This document shows positions 56,114 to 64,000 of a stretch of 64,000 nucleotides of DNA, piece after piece. The stretch is taken from positions 434,001-498,000 of the forward strand of contig CANLQH010000001.1 in assembly GCA_947493285.1 (NCBI GenBank), written 5' to 3'. This DNA comes from an uncultured Tenacibaculum sp. (GTDB lineage Bacteria; Bacteroidota; Bacteroidia; Flavobacteriales; Flavobacteriaceae). Made by a program: the position numbers and the translations under genes. How positions within the stretch are numbered: the first letter of the stretch is position 1; each line of letters starts with the position of its first letter. Below the pieces are notes generated by a model. The model searched no databases, had not been told where the DNA came from, and saw only the letters and a program-made list of their open reading frames with translations.

Positions 56114-56189
56114 AGCGAACGTTCGCTAAATTTATAATTTTAGTTAATTTTTATTAATTCGCTAATTTTTATACCTTTGAATTGCGAAT
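56114..56189. promoter_or_regulatory. Operator region between aceB and its divergent regulator
   Basis: A perfect 14-bp palindrome AGCGAACGTTCGCT (56114-56127) lies about 60 nt upstream of aceB. Its right half TTCGCTAA recurs at 56158-56165, and an inverted related half TTGCGAAT is at 56182-56189. The last two flank the regulator's -7 box (56172-56179), a layout fitting autoregulation, while the palindrome is placed for control of aceB. Confidence 0.6.
56172..56179 (+). promoter_or_regulatory. -7 promoter box for the XRE/ImmA regulator gene
   Basis: TACCTTTG predicts a start near 56183 and a leader of about 23 nt before the TTG start at 56206. It sits between two operator half-sites. Confidence 0.55.
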
Positions 56190-56205
56190 CTTTTAATAAA
56201 ATAAT

Positions 56206-57684
56206 TTGGAAGAAGAATACATTAGACTTGTTTTTGGATTAAAACTAAAACAAATACGAACCGATAAAAACCTATCACTCTTTGGATTAGCCAAACTAAC
56301 AGGCTTATCTAAATCGTATTTAAATGAAATTGAAAAGGGAAAAAAATATCCTAAAACAGATAAGATTGTAATTCTTTCTGAAAAACTAGAGGTTCCTTAC
56401 GACCATTTAGTTTCTTTAAAACTTGATAAAAACCTTGCCCCTATTGGTGAAATTTTACAATCTAAAATTTTAAAAGAAATTCCTTTAGAGTTGTTCGGTA
56501 TTAAAGAAAACAACTTAATTGATATTGTTGCTAATGCCCCAGCTAAAGTAAATGCCTTTATTAGTACGATTATTAAAATTTCTCAAAACTATAATTTAAC
56601 TAGAGAAAGCTTCTTCTTAGCTTCATTACGATCTTACCAAGAAGCCCACAATAATTATTTTGAAGATATTGAAAACAATGCCGTTGCTTTTGCAAAAGCA
56701 TACCACATCAACCTTGAAAACCCTATTAAATATAAAGATTTAGAAGATATTTTAATTGAAGAATATGGATATACCATAAATAAAGAGGAGCTATCTAAAC
56801 ATCAAAAATTATCAGAATTAAGAAACATCTTTATTCCTAAAAATAAGACGTTACTTATTTATAATAATATCAACGAAGCTCAAAAAACCTTTATCTATGC
56901 AAAAGAAATAGCCTATAACTATTTAAATATTGAGAATAGATTATATACTTTTCCTTGGATTAAGTTTGAAAGTTTTGACCAAGTTTTAAATAATTTCATT
57001 GCTTCTTATTTTGCAGGAGCATTAATCATCCCAAAGGATAATATTACGAAGAAACTGACTCATTTATTTTCGCAACAAGAATGGCAACCGATTCAACTAC
57101 ATAAAATTATAAAAAGCTTTAATTGCTCAGATGAAACTTTTTACCAACGCTTAACCAACATATTACCTAAGTTTTTTAATATTAAAAACTTGTTCTTTTT
57201 ACGTTTTACACATAAAGAAAACTCCCCTATTTTTAAACTAACAAAAGAGCTACACATTACACAACAACAGGCTCCACACGCAAATAGAAATAATGAGCAT
57301 TATTGTAGACGATGGGTTTCTTTAAAAACTATTAATAACTTAGAGGAAGTTTCTGAAAAAAAATCAGCATACGGAATTCAAATATCTTCTTACGAAAACT
57401 CTAAGAACGAATATTTAGTTCTTTCTGCTGCTGCTACCGATCCTTTTAAAGAAAAAATAAATCGTAGTGTTAGTTTAGGTATGCTACTATCACCACACTT
57501 AAAAAAGAAACTTCAGTTTTTAAAAGAGGATACTTTTAAAAAGAAAACAGTAGGTGTTACCTGCGAATCTTGCAACATTCAAAACTGTAAAGAACGTGTT
57601 GCTGAACCTAGGGTTTTAAATAAAGAATTAAGAAACAAGGAAATTGAAAAAGCAGTAGAAAACATCATACAATCCTATAGCTAA
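56206..57684 (+). CDS. XRE family regulator with ImmA/IrrE-type domain (RamB-like)
   Basis: A 492-residue regulator: an N-terminal HTH (about 10-62, SLFGLAKLTGLSKSYLNEIE), a central ImmA/IrrE-type part without a clear HExxH, and a C-terminal domain with the cysteine cluster TCESCNIQNCKERVAEP (about 454-470). The order matches the short-chain-fatty-acid/acetate regulator family of RamB, PrpC-type activators and ScfR, which sense acyl-CoA status. Divergent from aceB-aceA with shared operator sites, so it most likely controls the glyoxylate shunt. Start is TTG at 56206. The HTH and the rest are intact. Confidence 0.88.
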   Translation: MEEEYIRLVFGLKLKQIRTDKNLSLFGLAKLTGLSKSYLNEIEKGKKYPKTDKIVILSEKLEVPYDHLVSLKLDKNLAPIGEILQSKILKEIPLELFGIKENNLIDIVANAPAKVNAFISTIIKISQNYNLTRESFFLASLRSYQEAHNNYFEDIENNAVAFAKAYHINLENPIKYKDLEDILIEEYGYTINKEELSKHQKLSELRNIFIPKNKTLLIYNNINEAQKTFIYAKEIAYNYLNIENRLYTFPWIKFESFDQVLNNFIASYFAGALIIPKDNITKKLTHLFSQQEWQPIQLHKIIKSFNCSDETFYQRLTNILPKFFNIKNLFFLRFTHKENSPIFKLTKELHITQQQAPHANRNNEHYCRRWVSLKTINNLEEVSEKKSAYGIQISSYENSKNEYLVLSAAATDPFKEKINRSVSLGMLLSPHLKKKLQFLKEDTFKKKTVGVTCESCNIQNCKERVAEPRVLNKELRNKEIEKAVENIIQSYS

Positions 57685-57744
57685 ACACCTTGTTTTCTAC
57701 ACTGTTTTTCTTATTTTAGCAATCGCAAAAACAAATAACTCACA

Positions 57745-59373
57745 ATGGATCTTAACTTCAATAAAAACGAAGACCACAATAAACTTTTAGCATCAGATTT
57801 ACGTACACGCTTTGCCAAAGTAAAATTAGGTGGCGGACAAAAACGTATTGATAAACATCACGAAAAAGGAAAATTAACTGCAAGAGAACGAATAGACTAT
57901 CTTTTAGATAATGACTCTAAATCTATAGAAATTGGAGCTTTTGCTGGAGATGAAATGTACAAAGAGCACGGAGGTTGTCCTTCTGGTGGAGTTGTAGTTA
58001 AAATAGGATATGTTAGCGGAAAGCAATGTATTGTTGTTGCCAATGATGCAACAGTTAAAGCTGGAGCTTGGTTTCCAATTACTGGAAAAAAGAATTTAAG
58101 AGCTCAAGAAATATCTATAGAAAATAAACTACCAATTATTTACTTGGTAGATTCTGCTGGAGTTTATTTACCAATGCAAGATGAAATTTTCCCTGACAAA
58201 GAACACTTCGGGCGTATTTTTAGAAACAACGCAGTAATGAGCAGTATGGGAATTACGCAAATTTCTGCCGTTATGGGAAGCTGTGTTGCCGGTGGTGCTT
58301 ATTTACCAATTATGAGCGACGAAGCTTTAATTGTTGATAAAACAGGAAGTATTTTCTTAGCTGGTAGTTATTTAGTTAAAGCCGCTATTGGAGAAAGTAT
58401 AGATAACGAAACTCTTGGAGGTGCAACTACACATTGTGAAATTTCTGGAGTTACCGATTATAAATCTAAAGATGATAAAGATGCTTTAGACACCATTAAA
58501 AATTTAATGGATAAAATCGGAGATTATGACAAAGCTGGATTCAATAGAAAAGAGTCTTTTCCTCCAAAAGAAAATGAAGAAGACATTTTTGGTATTCTAC
58601 CAAGAGAGAGAAACGCACAATACGACATGTTAGAAATTATTAATCGTTTGGTTGATAATTCTGAATTTGAGCAATATAAAGAAGGTTACGGACAAACCAT
58701 TATTACTGGTTACGGGCGTATCGATGGATGGGCAGTTGGTATTGTTGCCAATCAGCGAAAATTGGTAAAAACTAAAAAAGGAGAAATGCAATTTGGTGGA
58801 GTTATCTATAATGATTCTGCTGATAAAGCAACTCGTTTTATTGCTAATTGTAATCAGAAAAAAATACCGTTAGTATTCTTACAAGATGTTACTGGGTTTA
58901 TGGTAGGTTCTAAATCTGAACACGGAGGAATTATAAAAGACGGAGCCAAAATGGTAAATGCTGTTAGTAACTCTGTGGTACCTAAATTCACCATTGTTAT
59001 TGGAAACTCTTACGGTGCAGGAAATTATGCTATGTGTGGTAAAGCTTACGACCCTAGGCTAATTGCTGCATGGCCAAGTGCAGAGTTAGCAGTAATGAGT
59101 GGTAATTCAGCAGCTAAGGTATTATTGCAAATAGAAACTGCATCATTAAAAAAGAAAGGTGAAGAAATTACTCCTGAAAAAGAAGCTGAGTTATTCGACA
59201 AAATAAAATCACGTTACGATAATCAAATCTCTCCTTATTACGCAGCTGCTAGAATTTGGACAGATGGAGTTATCAATCCGTTAGATACAAGAACTTGGAT
59301 TTCTATGGGAATTGAAGCTGCAGATCATGCTCCGATAGAAAAGAAGTTTAACTTAGGTGTTATTCAAGTATAA
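57745..59373 (+). CDS. Acyl-CoA carboxylase beta subunit (carboxyltransferase)
   Basis: The 542-residue carboxyltransferase moves CO2 from biotin to an acyl-CoA. Two crotonase-fold halves are seen: GKLTARERIDYLLDNDS (about 42-58), MGSCVAGGAYLPIMSDEA (about 177-194) and the C-terminal IGNSYGAGNYAMCGKAYDPR (about 419-438). It looks closest to methylcrotonyl-CoA carboxylase beta (leucine breakdown), though propionyl-CoA carboxylase is possible. No biotin-carboxylase gene is adjacent. It follows the RamB-like regulator by 60 nt on the same strand, which suggests joint control of acyl-CoA use. Confidence 0.93.
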   Translation: MDLNFNKNEDHNKLLASDLRTRFAKVKLGGGQKRIDKHHEKGKLTARERIDYLLDNDSKSIEIGAFAGDEMYKEHGGCPSGGVVVKIGYVSGKQCIVVANDATVKAGAWFPITGKKNLRAQEISIENKLPIIYLVDSAGVYLPMQDEIFPDKEHFGRIFRNNAVMSSMGITQISAVMGSCVAGGAYLPIMSDEALIVDKTGSIFLAGSYLVKAAIGESIDNETLGGATTHCEISGVTDYKSKDDKDALDTIKNLMDKIGDYDKAGFNRKESFPPKENEEDIFGILPRERNAQYDMLEIINRLVDNSEFEQYKEGYGQTIITGYGRIDGWAVGIVANQRKLVKTKKGEMQFGGVIYNDSADKATRFIANCNQKKIPLVFLQDVTGFMVGSKSEHGGIIKDGAKMVNAVSNSVVPKFTIVIGNSYGAGNYAMCGKAYDPRLIAAWPSAELAVMSGNSAAKVLLQIETASLKKKGEEITPEKEAELFDKIKSRYDNQISPYYAAARIWTDGVINPLDTRTWISMGIEAADHAPIEKKFNLGVIQV

Positions 59374-59396
59374 ATAAAACAACAGCATCTTTAGCT

Positions 59397-61394
59397 ATGA
59401 ATAAAAAAATTATATGGGCGATAGTAATCTTCCTTTTTGGATTTATTCTTTATCAAACGTATATTTTTACTTTGGCTGATGAAGACAATATCAATCCAAT
59501 ATACCTTATACCTAAAGATGCTGCAATTATTTTACAAACCGAAAGACCAATTGACACCTGGGATGAAGTAAATTCTAGCCCAATATGGCATCATTTTAGA
59601 ACTAACAATTACTTTAAAGAAGCTACAAAAAATCTTGATGGATTTAATAAACTTTTCAAAGACCAAAAAGAAGTTATAGACTTTATTGGTGAAAGAGATT
59701 TATTAATTTCAATACATACTTACAAACCAAAAAAATATGGTTTATTATATGTTGTAGATCTTCAAAAATTATCAAAACTTCGTTTTTTAAAAAGCGCTAT
59801 CCAAAAACTTACGGACAATAATTTTAAAGTTACTCAAAGAAAATATAGAGAGCATGAAATTATAGAACTCTACAATAAAAAAGATAGAGAAACGCTATAC
59901 TTAAGCTTTGTAAAAAACCAATTAATAGCTTCTTATACGCATGTTTTAGTTGAACAATCTATAGATCAATACAAAACGCCAACTATTGGTAGAGATCTTA
60001 ATTTTATTGAAGTAAAAAAAGAAACTGATACAGATGGATTTTTCAATGTATATGTGCAATATCAGTACTTAGATGCATATTTAGCATGTTTTACAAACAC
60101 CAGCAATCTTAAAAGTTTTAAAAATGTAAAAGACGCTTTATTTTATTCTGGTTTCGATATTTCTATTATAGAAGGTGTTGCTTTACAAGCTGTAGGTTAC
60201 ACGAACGTGAATCAAACTCCTCAAAGTTTTTTAAAAGCGATTCAGAAATCTGGAAAAGGAAAACGATCTATCGCTAAAATCGCTCCTAGAAACACTTCTC
60301 TTTACCTAAGTTTTGCTTTCGAAGGTTTTGAAGAATTCCACAATAATCTTGATGAATTAGAAAAAGAGAACCCTTCAACATTTAAAAGCTATACCAATCA
60401 AATTAATGAAATAGAAAAGCAATTAAATATTGATTTTAAAAAGCATATTTATAGTTGGATTGGCAATGAAATCGGTTTGTTACATTTTAACTCTGAGCTT
60501 TCTAAAAACAAAAAAGACATCGCTGCTGTAATAAAGGCTGATGATATCGATGACGCTAAAGAAAACCTTCAACATATACTTTCAAAAATTAAAGAAAACA
60601 CTCCTTTAAAATTTAAGCAAATAAACTACAAAGGATTTCCTATACATTATTTCGATTTAAAAGGATTCTTTAAAATGTTAGCAGGCAATACGTTTGCTAA
60701 AATGGAGAAGCCTTATTTTACCATTATTGATGATTTTGTAATATTTAGTACTAGCCCAAATACCTTAAAAGAGATCATCAATAATAATTTAATAAACTAC
60801 ACTTTATCAGAATCTGAAAGATTCGATGACTTTAATTATCATTTCGAAAATAAATCTAGCGTCTTTGCATATGCCGAAACTGCCAACTCTTATAATGATT
60901 TATTAAGCTTATTAGATACTAAAACAAAACAACAGCTAAGAAGTAATAAAAACTATTTCAATTCTTTTTCTCAAATAGGGATACAACTTATATCCACTGG
61001 AGATTTATTTAAAAGTAACATTACTCTTTCTTACCAATCTCCTGAAGAATTAGCTATTCATCAGAAAAAAGAAACCGCTTTAAAAGAAGAGTTGTATAAA
61101 AAGTTGATTCCAGAAAAAGATTCTATTATTAAAGAAACTGCTGAAACAATTTTTAACATACAAGCTATACATCCTTCAGATTTAAGCGCAAAAGAGTATA
61201 AAGAGTATTACGATAATAAAAAATTAAAATTTAAAGTTGAGTTAGATAACGGAACTTTAGATGGTGATTTTAAACTGTATTACCCTAGTGGTAATTTAAA
61301 ACTTAAAGGACAGTTTAAAAAAGGAAAACAATCTGGCACCTGGCGTGCTTATAGTGACGATAAAGGGAAACAAATTTTCAAGAAAAGATTTTAA
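59397..61394 (+). CDS. Membrane-anchored protein with C-terminal MORN-like repeats
   Basis: A 665-residue protein with one N-terminal transmembrane helix (about 4-24) and a large exported part of alternating alpha/beta character: PKDAAIILQTERPIDTWDEV (about 38-57), later KPYFTIIDDFVIFSTSPNTL (about 440-459), a layout recalling DUF3352-like exported proteins. The end (about 615-665) has two YwqK/MORN-type repeats, GDFKLYYPSGNLKLKGQF and GTWRAYSDDKGKQIFKKRF. Function unknown. It follows the acyl-CoA carboxylase by 23 nt, and the yebC promoter lies on its stop codon. Confidence 0.7.
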   Translation: MNKKIIWAIVIFLFGFILYQTYIFTLADEDNINPIYLIPKDAAIILQTERPIDTWDEVNSSPIWHHFRTNNYFKEATKNLDGFNKLFKDQKEVIDFIGERDLLISIHTYKPKKYGLLYVVDLQKLSKLRFLKSAIQKLTDNNFKVTQRKYREHEIIELYNKKDRETLYLSFVKNQLIASYTHVLVEQSIDQYKTPTIGRDLNFIEVKKETDTDGFFNVYVQYQYLDAYLACFTNTSNLKSFKNVKDALFYSGFDISIIEGVALQAVGYTNVNQTPQSFLKAIQKSGKGKRSIAKIAPRNTSLYLSFAFEGFEEFHNNLDELEKENPSTFKSYTNQINEIEKQLNIDFKKHIYSWIGNEIGLLHFNSELSKNKKDIAAVIKADDIDDAKENLQHILSKIKENTPLKFKQINYKGFPIHYFDLKGFFKMLAGNTFAKMEKPYFTIIDDFVIFSTSPNTLKEIINNNLINYTLSESERFDDFNYHFENKSSVFAYAETANSYNDLLSLLDTKTKQQLRSNKNYFNSFSQIGIQLISTGDLFKSNITLSYQSPEELAIHQKKETALKEELYKKLIPEKDSIIKETAETIFNIQAIHPSDLSAKEYKEYYDNKKLKFKVELDNGTLDGDFKLYYPSGNLKLKGQFKKGKQSGTWRAYSDDKGKQIFKKRF

Positions 61395-61425
61395 TTGTAA
61401 ATATTTATGGCTTTGTTTACATTTG
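61395..61425 (+). promoter_or_regulatory. Promoter for yebC
   Basis: -33 TTG (61395-61397), a 20-nt spacer and -7 TACATTTG (61418-61425), directly after the previous stop codon. Predicted start near 61429, leader about 22 nt. Confidence 0.6.
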
Positions 61426-61450
61426 CCATTACGAAATAAAATAACAAGAA

Positions 61451-62167
61451 ATGGGTAGAGCATTTGAATTTAGGAAAGCAAGAAAAATGAAGCGTTGGTC
61501 GGCGATGGCAAAAACATTTACCAGAATTGGTAAAGACATTGTTATGGCGGTTAAAGAAGGTGGTCCTAACCCGGAAACAAACTCTCGTTTAAGAGCTGTA
61601 ATACAAAATGCTAAGGCTGCCAACATGCCTAAAGACAATGTTGCGCGTGCTATTAAAAAAGCAACAGATAAAGACACTGCTAACTATAAAGAAACCCTAT
61701 TTGAAGGATATGCACCTCACGGAATTGCAGTAGTTGTAGAAACTGCTACTGACAACAATAACAGAACTGTTGCTAATATACGTGCTGCTTTTAATAAGTG
61801 TGATGGTAATTTAGGAACTTCAGGTTCAGTAGTTTTTATGTTCGACCATGTATGTAACTTTAGAATTAGCGAAGAAAGTTTAAAAATGGATTTAGAAGAG
61901 TTCGAATTAGAAATGATTGAATTCGAAGTAGAAGAAGTTTTTAAAGACGAGGATGGTATTTTAATCTATGCTCCTTTTGAGCAAAACGGTTCTATTCAAA
62001 AATATTTAGAAGATAATAATATTGAAATTTTATCTTCTGAATTTGAAAGAATTCCAACTACAACAACAAAACTTACAGAAGAGCAACAAGCTGATGTTGA
62101 AAAGCTTTTAGAAAAACTAGAAGAAGACGATGATGTAAATAATGTTTATCACTCTTTAGAGATGTAA
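61451..62167 (+). CDS. YebC/PmpR family protein
   Basis: A 238-residue member of the YebC/PmpR family, studied as DNA-binding transcription factors and, more recently, as factors that help ribosomes through proline stretches. The N-terminal MGRAFEFRKARKMKRWSAM is the Bacteroidota version of the family's MAGHSKWANIKHRK start. RAVIQNAKAANMPKDNVARAIKKA (about 49-72) and FEGYAPHGIAVVVETATDNNNRTVANIRAAF (about 84-114) are typical. A short acidic C-terminus (LEEDDDVNNVYHSLEM) is normal. A terminator follows at 62195. Confidence 0.93.
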   Translation: MGRAFEFRKARKMKRWSAMAKTFTRIGKDIVMAVKEGGPNPETNSRLRAVIQNAKAANMPKDNVARAIKKATDKDTANYKETLFEGYAPHGIAVVVETATDNNNRTVANIRAAFNKCDGNLGTSGSVVFMFDHVCNFRISEESLKMDLEEFELEMIEFEVEEVFKDEDGILIYAPFEQNGSIQKYLEDNNIEILSSEFERIPTTTTKLTEEQQADVEKLLEKLEEDDDVNNVYHSLEM

Positions 62168-62194
62168 TCAGCTTTAATCTTAAATAAAACTAAC

Positions 62195-62222
62195 AAAACC
62201 CTCTATTTAAATAGAGGGTTTT
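62195..62222 (+). terminator. Rho-independent terminator of yebC
   Basis: A 28-base perfect palindrome, AAAACCCTCTATTT joined to its reverse complement, ending in TTTT then ATC. It closes the yebC transcript. Confidence 0.88.
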
Positions 62223-62344
62223 ATCTTACACAATTCTTAAAATCAGTTAATTAACTTATAATTTTTAGTTAAACAAGGTGCAAACATGTAACATAACTAC
62301 ATGAAATACTGTCTATTAAGCATAACCACCTAAAACTATTTATT
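62223..62344 (+). promoter_or_regulatory. Leader of the short ORF with repeated motifs
   Basis: No TAnnTTTG or sigma-54 box is clear. CATGTA-N7-TACATG (about 62285-62303) is an inverted repeat, and ACATGTAA recurs after the ORF at 62481-62488. AAGCATAACC just before the ORF also precedes the sigma-54-driven gene at 10360 (about 10337-10346), in both cases shortly before CTAAAA and the ATG. Confidence 0.35.
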
Positions 62345-62461
62345 ATGATAAGCAACAGAACAATTAGAAGATTAAAAAATTTAACCGCACATTCTAAAAA
62401 AATAATTTGGAATAGCAGAAGAAATTATAATCACAGATATAGAATTACATTATTTAGTTAA
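62345..62461 (+). CDS. Possible 38-residue basic peptide
   Basis: ATG at 62345 opens 38 codons ending in TAA. The product starts MISNRTIRRLKNL, contains KKIIWNSRRNYNHRYRI and ends LFS; Arg and Lys make up about a quarter of it, and the net charge is high. It is alone in the gap between the yebC and VWA-gene terminators, with a leader motif shared with another gene. No family recognised. It could be a real small protein or a chance ORF; codons are A/T-rich as elsewhere. Confidence 0.4.
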   Translation: MISNRTIRRLKNLTAHSKKIIWNSRRNYNHRYRITLFS

Positions 62462-62550
62462 CCAAGTAGTATTTTGTTTTACATGTAAGCGTTTTAAGTT
62501 GATTTAATTATTCAGTTTATCATAATTATAGTACAAATAAACTCCAAAAA

Positions 62551-62576
62551 AAATCCAGCAATTGCTGGATTTTCTA
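62551..62576. terminator. Bidirectional terminator
   Basis: AATCCAGCAA and TTGCTGGATT (62552-62571) form a perfect palindrome in A/T runs, ending both the short plus-strand unit and the minus-strand VWA gene. Confidence 0.88.
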
Positions 62577-62578
62577 TT

Positions 62579-64000
62579 TTATAATGATTTTACTAACCTA
62601 ACAAACTCTTTTCTATATCCATTTTCATCATTCAAGCTCCCAGAATTCGCAAGTTTTAAAACATCTTTCTTTTTTGCATTATTCGTAAATGCTGATTTTT
62701 TTAATTGCATTCCGAACAAAGCGACTGAGGCTATAAATTTCATATCATCTGATGCATCTATAGTTACATCCTTCATTACTTTTACAATCTCTTTACTTAC
62801 ACTTTTAGATGGTTCTTTATACCTAAACTTTACCGTTAGCAATTCCTCGTTATACTTATCCTGATTATTATTTTTTGTATACTTTAATTTAGGAATGTTT
62901 TTTAAATATTTACTTTCTACCCCTACAGGAACTACTTCATATAGTGCAGTAACAGTATGCCCACTACCTAACTCTCCTGCATCTTTAGTATCATCAACAA
63001 AATCCTCATCGTTTAACAAACGGTTTTCATAGCCTATTAATCGATATGCTTGTACTTTTTTAGGATTAAACTCTACTTGAATTTTAACATCTTTCGCTAT
63101 TGTAAATAGCGTTCCTCCGAATTCTTTACCAAACACTTTTTGCGCTTCTTGCATAGTATCTATATAAGCATGATTTCCGTTACCCTTATCTGCTAAAATT
63201 TCTAACTTATCATCTTTATAATTACCATAACCAAACCCTAACACTGATAAAAACACCCCTGATTTTCTTTTTTCTTCAATCAACTCCTCCATTGCTTTAT
63301 TACTAGAAGCGCCAACATTAAAATCACCATCTGTTGCCAAAATAACGCGGTTATTTCCGTTTTTAACAAAATTCTTTTTTGCTAATTTATATGCTAATTC
63401 TATACCTCTACCTCCTGCCGTAGAACCTCCTGCTTCTAAATTATCTAAGGCTTTTAAAATTCTGTCTTTATTGTTTCCATTCGTAGGTTTTAATACAACT
63501 CCAGCGGCTCCAGCATACACAACGATAGACACCTTATCTTTTTCTCTTAATTGATTTGTTAATAATTTAAAAGCCTTTTTTGATAGTGGTAATTTATTTG
63601 ATGCACCCATTGATCCAGAAACATCAATTAAAAAAATTAGATTAGATGCTGGTAAATTTTCTTGTTTATACTCTTTTCCTTGCAAACCAATTCTAACCAA
63701 TTTTGTATTGCTATTCCAAGGTGTTTTTACCAATTCAGTATTAATAGAAAAAGGATGTTCGTCTTGTGGCTGCGGATAATTATAATCGAAATAATTAATC
63801 ATCTCTTCTATTTTAACAGCATCTGACGGTATTTTTTGTCCATTATTAATCATTCTTCTAATATTACTGTAAGAAGCCTTATCAACATCAATAGAAAAAG
63901 TTGACAATGGTGAAGTATTTACATTTTTAAATTGGTTTTCATAAATTCTTGCATAAGCATCTTCATCCTCAATTCTATAATTACCCTTCTTTGTTGTAAT
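62579..64000 (-). CDS. VWA domain-containing protein (YfbK type), partial
   Basis: The frame stays open to the window edge at 64000, so the start is missing; 473 residues are visible. The visible part begins in the conserved segment YARIYENQFKNVNTSPLSTFSIDVDKASYSN. Next comes the VWA domain with the MIDAS motif FLIDVSGSMGASNK and ILATDGDFNVGASSN, then a C-terminal YfbK-type domain to the stop at 62579. Members are usually lipoproteins or membrane-anchored, with a carboxypeptidase-regulatory-like domain at the N-terminus, not visible here. They bind Mg2+ through MIDAS and probably mediate protein contacts in the envelope. An internal TTG at 63907 is not the start. Confidence 0.88.
   Translation of the reverse strand: MTTKKGNYRIEDEDAYARIYENQFKNVNTSPLSTFSIDVDKASYSNIRRMINNGQKIPSDAVKIEEMINYFDYNYPQPQDEHPFSINTELVKTPWNSNTKLVRIGLQGKEYKQENLPASNLIFLIDVSGSMGASNKLPLSKKAFKLLTNQLREKDKVSIVVYAGAAGVVLKPTNGNNKDRILKALDNLEAGGSTAGGRGIELAYKLAKKNFVKNGNNRVILATDGDFNVGASSNKAMEELIEEKRKSGVFLSVLGFGYGNYKDDKLEILADKGNGNHAYIDTMQEAQKVFGKEFGGTLFTIAKDVKIQVEFNPKKVQAYRLIGYENRLLNDEDFVDDTKDAGELGSGHTVTALYEVVPVGVESKYLKNIPKLKYTKNNNQDKYNEELLTVKFRYKEPSKSVSKEIVKVMKDVTIDASDDMKFIASVALFGMQLKKSAFTNNAKKKDVLKLANSGSLNDENGYRKEFVRLVKSL

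Overview
The window is a 64 kb, AT-rich chromosomal segment of a member of the family Flavobacteriaceae (Bacteroidota), probably a marine genus close to Tenacibaculum or Polaribacter. This rests on gene content (type B T9SS sorting domain, a carboxypeptidase-like plus TonB receptor, the CAL67264 membrane protein beside ettA, monomeric isocitrate dehydrogenase, RNase Y with ZapA and a 6S-type RNA) and on the Bacteroidota promoter motif TAnnTTTG in front of many genes. The genus is inference. I recognise no tRNA, rRNA, CRISPR array, insertion sequence or prophage.

Layout. 0.4-5 kb: icd, murQ and two small-operon genes (DUF6095 membrane protein, ATP-grasp enzyme). 5-9.6 kb: a five-gene run of secreted proteins with phage-fibre-like modules, ending in a T9SS-sorted protein. 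9.6-18.7 kb: DinB-like protein, a sigma-54-driven repeat protein, rny, 6S RNA, zapA with a coiled-coil partner, an M23 peptidase with a TonB receptor, and a lysozyme-like protein with no usual start codon. 18.8-26.3 kb: a core block with rsmI-like, LMW-PTP and dnaA on the minus strand facing away from a thioesterase, a cobalamin adenosyltransferase, a DUF2795 protein and secA. 26.6-28.8 kb: hutI-hutG. 28.9-42.6 kb: mixed housekeeping and accessory genes (FISUMP lipoprotein, nitronate monooxygenase-like, a frameshifted membrane gene, mnmA, serine hydrolase, sterol desaturase-like, YkgJ, argS, lpdA, S41 peptidase, Cys-rich lipoprotein). 42.6-45.5 kb: a small sigma-54 transcription unit, ettA and the CAL67264 gene. 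45.6-51.6 kb: fadH-like, pirin and a redox/electrophile-type group (MarR, glutaredoxin-like, GNAT, CDGSH protein, FMN reductase, OsmC, DoxX). 51.7-59.4 kb: MarR-GNAT fusion, aceA, aceB, an XRE/ImmA-type regulator and an acyl-CoA carboxylase beta subunit. 59.4-64 kb: a large membrane-anchored protein, yebC, a short unlisted ORF and a VWA protein cut by the window end.

How the genes connect. The most informative regulatory picture is at 48.6-51.7 kb. An imperfect palindrome of the form TAtTTnCC-N2-GGAAnnTA occurs upstream of pirin, of grx-marR and of the DoxX-OsmC operon. In the last two it covers the -33 region at exactly the same distance from the -7 box, which suggests a MarR-controlled stress regulon. 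A second unit is the glyoxylate shunt (aceB-aceA) divergent from a RamB-like regulator, with a perfect 14-bp palindrome and two half-sites between them; an acyl-CoA carboxylase follows the regulator. Other candidates for new biology are the secreted fibre-like cluster, the sigma-54 small transcript with a 15-codon ORF, a 38-codon basic ORF, and three promoters placed so close to ATG that the mRNAs should be leaderless.
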